Assembly: GCA_963780395.1 (NCBI GenBank)
Contig: CAWABY010000011.1
Coordinates: 124,001-188,000 of the forward strand
Direction: 5' to 3'
Length of the DNA stretch: 64,000 nucleotides
DNA from: VGBV01 sp963780395
GTDB taxonomy: Bacteria > Actinomycetota > Thermoleophilia > Solirubrobacterales > 70-9
The notes beneath the pieces were generated by a model. The model did no database searches. It saw nothing but the letters and a program-made list of their open reading frames with translations, and was not told the DNA's origin. Positions 54,173 through 62,246 of this stretch are shown here, in pieces. Within the stretch, counting starts at the first letter, position 1. Each line of letters starts with the position of its first letter. The position numbers and the translations under genes were made by a program.

Positions 54173-54433
54173 ATGGGCGACTACAGCGACGAAGAGCGGC
54201 TTTCGCGCCAAGAGGCCGCGGAGCGCCTGACCGATATCGCCTACGGGCTGATATCCGGGGGGCCGATCGAGATGAGAATCGATGGCCACTCGGTCAAGCT
54301 TCCGGTCGGCAATGACCTCGTGCTCAAGCGCGAGAGCGGATCGAATCAGGGCCGCACGCGGCTGCAGCTCGAGCTCAGTTGGTCGACCGCGACGGTTCCA
54401 AAGGCCCCTCGCCCGAAGTCACCCCGGCGCTGA
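54173..54433 (+). CDS. Amphi-Trp domain protein
   Basis: 86 residues from ATG 54173. The amphi-Trp pattern is clear: EERLSRQEAAERLTDIAYGL, then GGPIEMRIDGHSVKLPVGND and LQLELSWSTATVP, with the conserved Trp near the end. These short proteins are found in halophiles and actinobacteria, function unknown. The coding region ends five bases before the PAP2 start; both are on the plus strand. Confidence 0.85.
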   Translation: MGDYSDEERLSRQEAAERLTDIAYGLISGGPIEMRIDGHSVKLPVGNDLVLKRESGSNQGRTRLQLELSWSTATVPKAPRPKSPRR

Positions 54434-54437
54434 GTCG

Positions 54438-54836
54438 ATGACCGGGCCAGGGGTGTGGGGCGAGCTAAGCAAACTGGACGCGGCCGTCTACGCTGCGATC
54501 GCCAGGATGCCCACCCCGGGCCTGGACCAGGCCCTCGGGCGGCTCTCTCGCGCGGCGGACTTCTCGAAGCTGTGGCTCGGAAGCGCTTCGGCACTGGCCG
54601 CCTTCGGCGGGGAGCAGGGCCACGCCGCGTCCGGCTTCGCCTTCGCGACTGGCGTGGCGAGCGAGGCGCCGCTAGCGGGCGGCCTGCTCACCGCGCTCGC
54701 TGCGCTCGTCGCCTACTCGCGCGTGCACACGGGAGTGCACTATCCCTCTGACGTCGTCGCCGGCGCCGTCATTGGCGCCGCGCTCTCGCCGATCGCCGTG
54801 GCCGCCGCCGAGCGCTATCGCGCCGCGGCACCCTGA
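54438..54836 (+). CDS. PAP2-family phosphatase with internal deletion
   Basis: 132 residues from ATG 54438. The start (SKLDAAVYAAIARMPTPGLD, then LSRAADFSKLWLGSASALAA) and end (HAASGFAFATGVASEAPLAG, SRVHTGVHYPSDVVAGAVIG) are those of actinobacterial PAP2 proteins of ~180-200 residues. The ~50 residues that normally lie between, with the K-x6-RP motif and the Pro of PSGH, are absent: FGGEQGHAASG joins the first helix directly to the second motif. The His and Asp of the last motif remain. It probably has lost lipid phosphatase activity. The diacylglycerol-kinase-like gene, usually fused to this domain, faces it and overlaps its end by 68 bases. Confidence 0.8.
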   Translation: MTGPGVWGELSKLDAAVYAAIARMPTPGLDQALGRLSRAADFSKLWLGSASALAAFGGEQGHAASGFAFATGVASEAPLAGGLLTALAALVAYSRVHTGVHYPSDVVAGAVIGAALSPIAVAAAERYRAAAP

Positions 54837-55638
54837 CCCGCAGCGCGCGCGGCCGGATCGAGAACCGAAGCGGCGGGGCGAGCTCCACTGCCTCGCCGTC
54901 AACGCCGGCGTGCACGGTCGCTGGCGCACCCACCTCGAGGAAGCGCGCGGCCCAGGCCCGCCCCGGCGGACGCCCGTGCCCGGGGGGCGCGTCGATGACG
55001 ATGATTCCCAGTCGCCCGCCGTCGAGCCTGGGGCGGGCGCCGCGCTCCATCGGCCGACCCAGCGCGTATGTGTTGTTCGAGACCAGGACGATCACGGGAT
55101 GGGCGTGTCGGGCGCCGAGATCGTCCACCAGGTTCAGCTCGGGCACCGCGCCGCTCGGACCGAGAACCGCGTGAGCGGTCTCGAGCAGCGTGCGAGCCTT
55201 CGCATCGCGGTAACCAGAGCGCTGGACGGCCTCGCCGTAGACGCCCAGAGAGACCAGGTTCAGGAAAGACCGTCCGTTCACCTCCCCGAGGTCGATCCGG
55301 CCCTCGACCCCGTCGCCGAAGGCACTCAGCGCGCCGGCCGGATCGCCGGGATCCAAACCGAGGTCTCGAGCGAAGTGGTTGCGCGTTCCCGCGGGTACGC
55401 AGATGAAAGGCAGTTCGTGCTCGCAAGCGGCGGTAGCGACGACCGCGAGAGAGCCGTCACCACCGGCCATCCCGAGCGCATCCGCGCCGCTGGCCACGGC
55501 TTGATCGACCAGGCCCCTCAGGTCCTGGTCGCCGCCGAGTTCGACGACCTCGATGCCCTGCTCCCGAGCGCGTTCAGCTACGCGCGCACGCCTTGCGGCG
55601 CCCCCACCTGACCTCGGGTTGACGAAGAGCACGGGCAT
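54769..55638 (-). CDS. Diacylglycerol-kinase-family (lipid/NAD-kinase-like) protein
   Basis: 289 residues from ATG 55638 (PVLFVNPRSGGGAARRARVA, the phosphate-binding N-terminus). The catalytic loop LGMAGGDGSLAVVATAACEH is the GGDGT-like motif, followed by CVPAGTRNHFARDLGLDPGD. RPPGRAWAARFLEVG and VHAGVDGEAVELAPPLRFSI give the C-terminal domain and end. It phosphorylates a lipid such as diacylglycerol or ceramide. The final ~20 codons after RFSIRPRALRVRVP overlap the PAP2 gene in antisense and may be past the natural end. Confidence 0.9.
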   Translation of the reverse strand: MPVLFVNPRSGGGAARRARVAERAREQGIEVVELGGDQDLRGLVDQAVASGADALGMAGGDGSLAVVATAACEHELPFICVPAGTRNHFARDLGLDPGDPAGALSAFGDGVEGRIDLGEVNGRSFLNLVSLGVYGEAVQRSGYRDAKARTLLETAHAVLGPSGAVPELNLVDDLGARHAHPVIVLVSNNTYALGRPMERGARPRLDGGRLGIIVIDAPPGHGRPPGRAWAARFLEVGAPATVHAGVDGEAVELAPPLRFSIRPRALRVRVPRRDSARRRPRRSARARRQ

Positions 55639-55719
55639 GCGTGGCGGATCGGCCGCTTCCCAGCCGGTCCGCCACGACGGCGTCATGCCGCGCCCGTGTG
55701 GCCGCTCTGGCCAGCCCCG

Positions 55720-56379
55720 CTAGGACGACCTGGACGGCGGCTGGACATCGTTGTGTACCTCGTTGTGGACCTCGCGGATCTCGAACGCGCGTACGACGTC
55801 GACGATCCCCTCCATCAGGGCCCAGATGCCCGCGAAGACGAGGAGCAGATAGGCCTTCTCGATAAAGAACTGTCCGGCGGTCCAGAACCCAAGAACCGTC
55901 ATCAGGATGCCGGAGATCAGGCCGAGCCACCAGAGTGAGTTGATCGGTCTCTCCTGGAACGCACGGACGATCCACCACAGTCCGACGAGCAGGAAGAGGA
56001 AGCCGAGCATGTCCGCGAGCCCGGCAAAGGTGTCCTCGGGGCTTATGAACGAGGCGATCGCAGCGCCGAAGAAGAGCACCGCGAACAATCCCGCGACCCA
56101 GCGCCATGCCGTGGACAGCCCGAGATCCTCGATCGCCTCGCGTGGCGCCGACGCGATGGCGACGTTCTGCACCCCCGCGAACGTGAACAAGAATCCGACG
56201 AGGACACCGACGGTGGTAACCGAGGCCTCGTCGAACTGCAGGAGCACCGCCGAGATCACGATCCAGGCGATTCCAGCTACCAGCCAGAGCCACCAGTAAC
56301 CGGTGAACTGGCTCACCGCTTCCGTCACCGGTCCCCTTGGTGGTCTTCCGAACCGGGGTTCTGCTGCGTGTTCACTCAT
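55720..56379 (-). CDS. HdeD-family (DUF308) membrane protein
   Basis: 219 residues from ATG 56379, behind AAAAGGAGAAG (complement of 56383-56393), an unusually good ribosome site. Six membrane helices in three pairs: WWLWLVAGIAWIVISAVLLQ, VTTVGVLVGFLFTFAGVQNV, WRWVAGLFAVLFFGAAIASF, LADMLGFLFLLVGLWWIVRA, LWWLGLISGILMTVLGFWTA and LLLVFAGIWALMEGIVDVVR. HdeD was named for acid resistance in E. coli; most homologues have no proven role. It is divergent from the LuxR regulator gene across 213 bases. Confidence 0.9.
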   Translation of the reverse strand: MSEHAAEPRFGRPPRGPVTEAVSQFTGYWWLWLVAGIAWIVISAVLLQFDEASVTTVGVLVGFLFTFAGVQNVAIASAPREAIEDLGLSTAWRWVAGLFAVLFFGAAIASFISPEDTFAGLADMLGFLFLLVGLWWIVRAFQERPINSLWWLGLISGILMTVLGFWTAGQFFIEKAYLLLVFAGIWALMEGIVDVVRAFEIREVHNEVHNDVQPPSRSS

Positions 56380-56460
56380 AGCTTCTCCTTTTTATCTGGA
56401 TAGGCGCCGCGAAGCAGCGCCTTATCGAGCATTGATGCCAGTGAGCCTGAACCCGGGTGC

Positions 56461-56477
56461 GGTGATCAGTCATCACC
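56461..56477. promoter_or_regulatory. Inverted repeat upstream of the LuxR regulator gene
   Basis: GGTGAT-CAGTC-ATCACC, arms of six bases with a five-base spacer, lies 115 bases before the regulator start and 82 bases before hdeD. It could be a protein-binding site for either gene; length and context alone do not decide. Confidence 0.3.
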
Positions 56478-56592
56478 AACTTTGAGTGATTCGGCTTCGG
56501 GGCCAGGTCGTCCCGCCGCGTGCGGCCGGGGCGGCATCCGTGCTCACTACGGATGGCGCAGCCGACGCGACGCGGGATATGCTGAACCGGCG

Positions 56593-59283
56593 ATGGAGCG
56601 TGATCGGGACCGCTTGACCGGGACTCGGCCTGAGCTCCCCGCTCGACGTGGGATCGTCCGCCGCCAGGGGTTGTTGGAGCTTCTCTCGGCGGCACCCAGC
56701 GGTTGCGTGGTCCTCGTCTGCGCCCCCGCCGGGAGCGGCAAGACCGAACTGCTGAGATCGTGGGTTGAGACCGAGGACCTCGGCGAGCGCATCGCCTGGG
56801 TGGGGGTCGGCCGCGGCGAGCAGGATGCACAGCACTTCTGGCTGGCGGTCATCCACGCGCTTGCCGAAGCGGCGGGGCTGGAGGAGCTGGTCGAGCACGT
56901 TCACCCGACACCGGGCTTTCGCGGTGAGGCGGTGGTCGAGCGGCTGCTCGTCGATCTCGATTCGCTGAACGAACCGCTCGTCCTGGTCATTGACGATCTC
57001 CATGAGCTCGATTCGGCCCAGGCGCTCGCGTGGCTGGACCTGTTCGTCGCTCGGCTGCCCGCGCGACTGCGGCTGGTTCTCGCGAGCCGCGAGGAGCCGC
57101 GACTCGGGCTGCATCGCCTCCGCCTCGCTGGTCGGCTGACCGAGATCCGAGACCCCGACCTGTGCTTCTCGCTGGAGGAGGCGCGCGAGCTGCTGGAGGC
57201 GAGCGGGATCGAGCTCCCGGAAGAAGCGCTGGTGCTGCTTCACGAGCGGACCGAGGGGTGGGTGGCCGGCCTGCGCCTGGCGGTGATCTCGCTCGCCCGG
57301 CACCCCGACCCCGAGCGGTTCGTGAGCGAGTTCTCCGGGAGCGAGCGGACCGTCGCCGGCTACCTGATGGCGGAGGTGCTTGATGGCCAGCCGCCAGAGG
57401 TGCGTGAGTTGCTGCTGCGGACCTCGATCCTCGACCGGGTGAGTGGGCCGTTGGCCGACTCCCTCACCGGGGGCTCGGGCTCGGAGCGGATGCTGCAGGA
57501 ACTCGAGGACGCCAATGCCTTCGTCAGCTCGCTGGACGCGACCCGCTCCTGGTTTCGCTACCACCATCTGTTCGCCGACCTCCTGCAGCTCGAGTTGCGA
57601 CGCACCGATCCCGCGAGCATCGATTCGCTGCACCGCAAGGCCGCCCGCTGGCACGAACAGCACGGAGATCCGGTGGAGGCGATTCGTCACGCCCAGGCGG
57701 CGGAGGATTGGGGGCACGCCGCGCACCTGCTCACCGACAGCTACCTCAGCCTGTTCTTGGATGGGCGCCGGGCGACGGTCAGCGGGCTGCTCGCCGACTT
57801 TCCTCCGGAGGGCGCGACGACGGATCCCGAGTTGGCGATCGCGCTCGCGGGCGCCGGTCTGTTCGACCGCCAACCGGAAGAGGTGACCAGCTACATCGAT
57901 CTCGCCGAGCGCCAAGCGGGAACGGTGCCGGATGAGCGGCGGTCGCTCTTCCAGCTCCGGGTTGCCTACACGAAGCTGTGGCAGGCCGGCCGGCGCGGTG
58001 ATCTCTCCGGGGCACGCGAAGCGATGCGCGCGGTCGAGGAGGCGGTGGCGGCCCAGCCGGCGGACCGGCTCCCCCAGCTGGCCGAGCACCGGGTTGCGGC
58101 GCTCACGACCGTCGGCGTCGTCGAGCTCTGGACCGGGGAAGTCGCTGATGCCGTGCGTCACCTCGAGGCGGCGCGCGAGCTGGCGCGCCGAATCGAGCGC
58201 CCCTACCAGGAGATCGGGGCCCTCGCCCATCTGGGGGTGGCGGTGCGGATGAACGGGGAGACCTTCGCCAACGGGCTCCGGCTCCTCGAGCAAGCGGTCG
58301 CGCTTGCCGAGGCTCACGGGTGGGCAGACGATCCCATCGAAGGCGCTCCCGCCCTCGCCTTCCTCGGTTCGGAGCTGGTCTGCCTTGGCCGCTTCGAGGA
58401 GGCGGAGCTGCATCTCGTGCGCGCAGAGCGCGCGCTGGCCCGAGAGGGGGCGCATCTGACCGAGCTTGTCGTCCGGTACGCGTGGGGCATGCTGCGCTTC
58501 GGGCAGGGCCGGCTCAAGGAGGCCCTCGCGGCGTTCCGGCAGATGGATCGGATGAGGCCCCTTCTGAGCGAGGACGTGATCATCGACCCGCGGGGACGGA
58601 TCGTGCAGGTGTCGGCGCGGATGGGCGAGACGGCTCCCGCTCGGGCCACGCTCGACGAGCTCAGCCCTCAGGAGCGCGACTCGGTGTTCGGGCGAACCGT
58701 CATTGCGCAGATCCTCCTGGCGGAGGACAGCCCGGAGCAGGCTGTGGACGCGCTCGCCCCGGTGATCGAGGGCTCCTCCGAGGTTTCCTGGCAGGTTGAC
58801 CCGCGGACGGAGTCGATCGAGGCACTGCTATACGACGCGGCGGCCCGCGACGCGCTCGGGGAAGCCCGTGCAGCGGAGGCGTCGCTGGAGCGAGCGCTTG
58901 AGCTCGCCGAGCCCGAAGGGATCATCCTGCCGTTCGCGCTCGCCCCCGTTCAGGGGCTGCTCGAGCGCCATCCGCGGCACCGAACCACCCATGCGAATCT
59001 GGTTTCCGAGATCCTCGACGTGCTGGCCGGCTCATCGGCTGCGCCCCGGGCGGATGGTCCTCCGCCGCTGGACGAGCTGAGCAAGGCTGAGTTGCGTGTG
59101 ATCAGATACCTGCCGAGCAATCTCAAGGCACCCGAGATCGCCGCGGAGCTCTTCGTCTCCCCCAACACTGTCCGCACCCACCTGCGCCACATCTACTCCA
59201 AGCTCGACGTGCACAGCCGCGGCGAGGCGGTCGAGCGCGCGCGGGAACTGGGGCTCGTCGCGCCCAGCTCTCGCTTGCGCTGA
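56593..59283 (+). CDS. LuxR-family transcriptional regulator with NTPase domain (MalT/LAL type)
   Basis: 896 residues from ATG 56593. N-terminal STAND NTPase domain: Walker A in CAPAGSGKTELLRSWVETED, Walker B LVLVIDDLHELDSAQALAWL, and further RLRLVLASREEPRLGLHRLR (sensor 1). A TPR-like middle follows with YHHLFADLLQLELRRTDPAS. The C-terminal LuxR HTH is AELRVIRYLPSNLKAPEIAA, ELFVSPNTVRTHLRHIYSKL and a final DVHSRGEAVERARELG. Such proteins respond to a ligand plus ATP and activate nearby operons; the flanking hdeD and aromatic locus are candidate targets (inference). A remnant of a second copy of the HTH lies at 42.9 kb. Confidence 0.93.
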   Translation: MERDRDRLTGTRPELPARRGIVRRQGLLELLSAAPSGCVVLVCAPAGSGKTELLRSWVETEDLGERIAWVGVGRGEQDAQHFWLAVIHALAEAAGLEELVEHVHPTPGFRGEAVVERLLVDLDSLNEPLVLVIDDLHELDSAQALAWLDLFVARLPARLRLVLASREEPRLGLHRLRLAGRLTEIRDPDLCFSLEEARELLEASGIELPEEALVLLHERTEGWVAGLRLAVISLARHPDPERFVSEFSGSERTVAGYLMAEVLDGQPPEVRELLLRTSILDRVSGPLADSLTGGSGSERMLQELEDANAFVSSLDATRSWFRYHHLFADLLQLELRRTDPASIDSLHRKAARWHEQHGDPVEAIRHAQAAEDWGHAAHLLTDSYLSLFLDGRRATVSGLLADFPPEGATTDPELAIALAGAGLFDRQPEEVTSYIDLAERQAGTVPDERRSLFQLRVAYTKLWQAGRRGDLSGAREAMRAVEEAVAAQPADRLPQLAEHRVAALTTVGVVELWTGEVADAVRHLEAARELARRIERPYQEIGALAHLGVAVRMNGETFANGLRLLEQAVALAEAHGWADDPIEGAPALAFLGSELVCLGRFEEAELHLVRAERALAREGAHLTELVVRYAWGMLRFGQGRLKEALAAFRQMDRMRPLLSEDVIIDPRGRIVQVSARMGETAPARATLDELSPQERDSVFGRTVIAQILLAEDSPEQAVDALAPVIEGSSEVSWQVDPRTESIEALLYDAAARDALGEARAAEASLERALELAEPEGIILPFALAPVQGLLERHPRHRTTHANLVSEILDVLAGSSAAPRADGPPPLDELSKAELRVIRYLPSNLKAPEIAAELFVSPNTVRTHLRHIYSKLDVHSRGEAVERARELGLVAPSSRLR

Positions 59284-59288
59284 GGGCG

Positions 59289-59900
59289 TTAGGCAGGTCC
59301 TTCCGCACCGCTATCAGGGCCGCAGGCAGGTGTCCGACCAGGTCGCCCAGGCGGACCCTGGGGTTGGACTGCTGAGCGACGAAGGCTCCGTCGACGAGCG
59401 AGCGAAGCGCGCGGCCGGTCCGCGTCCGCACCATCGCGAGCGACGCCGAAGACGATCTGCATCTGGTCGCGAAGTCGCTCCAGAGCGAGGTCCCGGACGT
59501 GGTTCACGACTCGATGGACCTCGCCGCCGGACGCATTGACCGGCTGGGTCGCCATCACGATCAGGATCCGAAGGAAGTAGGGATTGCCCTGTAGCGCCTC
59601 CGCCACGGTCTCGAAGAGGCCCGCCAGATGCTCGCTCTGAGATCCCTGGCGACGGTCGGGGATCGGCAGCGCCTCGAAGAACCGCTCCGCGCCTCGCTCC
59701 ATCACCGCGAGGAGCACCCCCTCCTTGGAGCCGAAGTAGTGATAGATGGAGCTTGCGGGGACGCCGGCCTCGTCGACAAGGGCCGACACGCTCGCCGCCT
59801 CGTAGCCCTTCTGCGCCATCAGCCTCTCCGCGGCATCTAGCACGAGCTCTCTCGAGCGTCTGCCCCGGCTGTTCGGCGTCACCGCCGTTCTCTCCGCCAC
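59289..59900 (-). CDS. TetR-family repressor, frameshifted at the C-terminus
   Basis: Start ATG 59900. The N-terminal HTH is typical: SRELVLDAAERLMAQKGYEA, ASVSALVDEAGVPASSIYHY and FGSKEGVLLAVMERGAERFF. The ligand-binding domain begins with LAGLFETVAEALQGNPYFLR. At about 59435-59445 the frame breaks; the next frame reads RTGRALRSLVDGAFVAQQSN and LGDLVGHLPAALIAVRKDLP, a plausible last helix. Divergent from the hydroxylase gene, with the palindrome at 59935 between them, so it is the likely repressor of that operon and of itself (inference). Confidence 0.85.
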   Translation of the reverse strand: MAERTAVTPNSRGRRSRELVLDAAERLMAQKGYEAASVSALVDEAGVPASSIYHYFGSKEGVLLAVMERGAERFFEALPIPDRRQGSQSEHLAGLFETVAEALQGNPYFLRILIVMATQPVNASGGEVHRVVNHVRDLALERLRDQMQIVFGVARDGADADRPRASLARRRSLRRSAVQPQGPPGRPGRTPACGPDSGAEGPA

Positions 59901-59927
59901 CGAGAGGATCGTACCGCAGAATTGTAG

Positions 59928-59956
59928 TTGACATTACAGAACTAGTTCTGTAGCGT
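59928..59956 (+). promoter_or_regulatory. Promoter of the aromatic operon overlapped by TetR operator palindrome
   Basis: TTGACA (59928-59933) as -35 and TAGCGT (59951-59956) as -10, 17 bases apart. The 18-bp perfect palindrome TACAGAACTAGTTCTGTA (59935-59952) fills the spacer and touches the -10 element, so a bound TetR dimer would block RNA polymerase. Confidence 0.72.
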
Positions 59957-59994
59957 TCACTCCAATCATTGCTCGGATGTGCGGAGGAGAAGAA

Positions 59995-60054
59995 ATGCAC
60001 GAGGAAGTCCCAGTCCTGATCGTCGGAGCCGGCAGCGCGCTGGTGGGAGCCTGA
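59995..60054 (+). other. Short leader frame resembling an FAD-binding N-terminus
   Basis: ATG 59995 opens 19 codons reading MHEEVPVLIVGAGSALVGA and TGA. VLIVGAGSALVG is the beta-alpha-beta dinucleotide motif of FAD monooxygenases. It may be the remnant of a second hydroxylase gene fused out, or the real start of a previous hydroxylase copy. It ends two bases before the hydroxylase start. Confidence 0.45.
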
Positions 60055-60056
60055 GG

Positions 60057-61652
60057 ATGGACCACGAGCTCGACGTCGCGGTCGTCGGATACGGCCCCGT
60101 CGGGCCAGGCGGTCGCGGGCATGCTCGGCCGCGCCGGCCACCGCGTCGAGGCGTTCGAGCGGTTCAGCGAGATCTACCGCCTTCCTCGCGCCGTCCACAT
60201 CGACCACGAGATCATGCGCCTGCTGCAAGCGGTGGGGGTGGCCGACAGGCTCGCCGACGAGCTGGTCCCGCTGCGGGAGTACCGGTGGTTCGGCGCCGAC
60301 GGCGAGGAGCTGATGACGCTCACGCCGGAGACGCCTTCCAAGTCGGGATGGGAGCCCACTACCTGTTCTTTCAGCCGGAGCTCGAGCGGGCGCTCGACGC
60401 AGCGTGCGCGGCCGGCGTCGCCGTCCATCGCGGCTGGGTGGCGGAGGGCCTGGAGCAGGGGGAGGGCGGCGCGTCGCTCACCCTGCGTCGCCACGAGCTG
60501 GGCGCGCAGGGCCTGGAGCCGACTGAGGAGACGCGAACGGTGCACTGCGCGCTGGGTGATCGGCGCGGACGGCGCCAACTCCTTCGTGCGCGAGGCGGGC
60601 GGCATCGACCGGCGCGACCTGGGCTTCCAGGAGCGCTGGCTGGTCGTGGACGTCGAGCCCAGCGATATGTCAGCCCTCGCCGAACTGCCCGTCGCCTGCC
60701 AGTGGTGCGATCCGCGGCGGCCGACCACGCACGTCCAGAGCGGGCCCCGCCACCGCCGCTGGGAGTTCATGCTGCTGCCCGGGCGAGCGGTCCGAGGACT
60801 TTCGACGAAGATGCGCGCCTGGTCGCTGCTCGAGCCGTGGTTCACGCCCGCCGACGGGACCCTGACGCGAGCCGCCGTATACGAGTTCCGCTCGATGCTG
60901 GCCGACCGTATGCGCGATGGCAACGTCGTCCTCGCCGGCGACGCCGCCCACCTGACGCCGCCGTTTCTGGGACAGGGCCTTTGCGCCGGTCTGCGCGATG
61001 CGGCGAACGTCGCCTGGAAGCTCGACCTCGTCCTGCGCGGGCTGGCCCCGGACGCGCTGCTCGACACGGTCGCGGCCGAGCGCCAGCCGCAGAACGAATG
61101 GGTGATCGGCTTCGCGATCGAGCTGGGCAAGGACCTGTGCCAGCTCGACCCGGCGCGGCGGCGGCAGCGCGACGCCACGCTGCGCGAGGCGGGTCCGCCG
61201 CCCCCGATCGAGATGCGCGCCGCTCAGCGACGGGGTGATCCGTCGCGGCGCGGACGATGCCGACGATCCCCTGGCGGGAGCGCTGAGCGTCCAGGGGCAG
61301 TCGAGGTCGATGGCCGGCAGGGCCGCTTCGACGACGTCGTCGGGCGCGGCTGGACGCTGTCGCCGCCGCGGGCGACCCACTCGACGAGCTCGACGCGGGG
61401 CAGCGCGAGCTGGTTGACGCTCTCGGTGTCGACCGTGGCGTCGCTCGATCCCGGCTCCCCGGCGGGCGTGCGGGACCTCGACGGACGCCTCACCGCTTGG
61501 CTCGGCCGCGCACGGCGCCCACGCCGTGCTGGTCCGGCCCGACTTCTACGTCTTCGGCAGCGCGGCCTCGGCCGACGCGCTGCCGCCGCTCTCGGACGAC
61601 CTGCGGAGCCAGGCTGGCGCTGACTCTCAACCCACTGACCAAGGAGCACTGA
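60057..61652 (+). CDS. FAD-dependent aromatic hydroxylase, MhpA-like, several frameshifts
   Basis: Start ATG 60057, end TGA 61650-61652. The N-terminal FAD motif ELDVAVVGYGPVG is followed, across several single-base breaks between 60100 and 60570, by AGHRVEAFERFSEIYRLPRA, VHIDHEIMRLLQAVGVADRL and FQVGMGAHYLFFQPELERAL. The DG motif is VIGADGANSFVREAGGIDRR. The second FAD motif is NVVLAGDAAHLTPPFLGQGL, then CAGLRDAANVAWKLDLVLRG. This last is almost exactly that of MhpA-type 3-hydroxyphenylpropionate and resorcinol-type hydroxylases. More breaks lie near 61220 and 61300, before the tail LALTLNPLTKEH. Overall ~530 residues. It hydroxylates a phenolic acid with NAD(P)H and O2, producing a catechol for ring cleavage. 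Confidence 0.85.
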
Positions 61653-61670
61653 AATGTCGGACTCGACGAA

Positions 61671-62246
61671 GTGATCCACCCGAAGTTCCACCACCTCAAC
61701 CTGAAGACCACCCGGCTGCAGGAGATGATCGACTTCTACTCCGTCCTCGTCGGGCGCCGAGGTCCTCATCAGGACGATGTCGGCGCCTGGCTCAGCAACG
61801 ACGAGGCGAACCACCGGATCGCGCTGCTGGCGTTCCCGAACTTCACGCGACGACCCCGAGAAGGAGGCCCACACGGGCCTGCATCACTCGGCTTCGAGTA
61901 CGGGAGCTTCGACGAGCTCAACTCGAGCTACCTGCGGCTGAAGGAAGCCGGCATCGAGCCGTCCTTCTGCCTCGACCACGGCATGACGTTCTCCTACTAC
62001 TACACGGACCCCGACGGCAACCACATCGAGCTCCAGGTCGACAACTTCGGCGACTGGGCGAAGTCGACCGAGTGGATGCGGACATCCGAGGAGTTCAAGG
62101 CGAACCCGATCGGGCAGTTCGTCGATCCGGACAAGGTCGCGGCCGACCACGCCGCGGGCGTCGGGTTCGAGGAGATTCACGCCAAGGCGATGGCCGGCGG
62201 CTACGCGCCGGACCAGGCGCCGGTCGAGATCCCGGAGGCGTCATGA
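61671..62246 (+). CDS. Extradiol-dioxygenase-like VOC protein
   Basis: 191 residues from the ATC/GTG-type start at 61671 (IHPKFHHLNLKTTRLQEMID). The first ligand His is in FHHLNLKT. In the listed frame the centre reads TRRPREGGPHGPASLGFEYG, but shifting one base at ~61848 and back at ~61893 gives DDPEKEAHTGLHHSAFEYGS, the HH ligand motif of type I extradiol dioxygenases. A second compensating pair around 61758-61775 restores GAEVLHQDD. The last ligand is in DPDGNHIELQVDNFGDW. It most likely opens a catechol made by the hydroxylase upstream. ATGA overlap with the next gene. Confidence 0.85.
   Translation: MIHPKFHHLNLKTTRLQEMIDFYSVLVGRRGPHQDDVGAWLSNDEANHRIALLAFPNFTRRPREGGPHGPASLGFEYGSFDELNSSYLRLKEAGIEPSFCLDHGMTFSYYYTDPDGNHIELQVDNFGDWAKSTEWMRTSEEFKANPIGQFVDPDKVAADHAAGVGFEEIHAKAMAGGYAPDQAPVEIPEAS

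Noticed and set aside
56473..58455. A 660-codon minus-strand open frame over the LuxR regulator gene.
   Set aside because: Antisense shadow; the plus strand encodes complete NTPase and HTH motifs.
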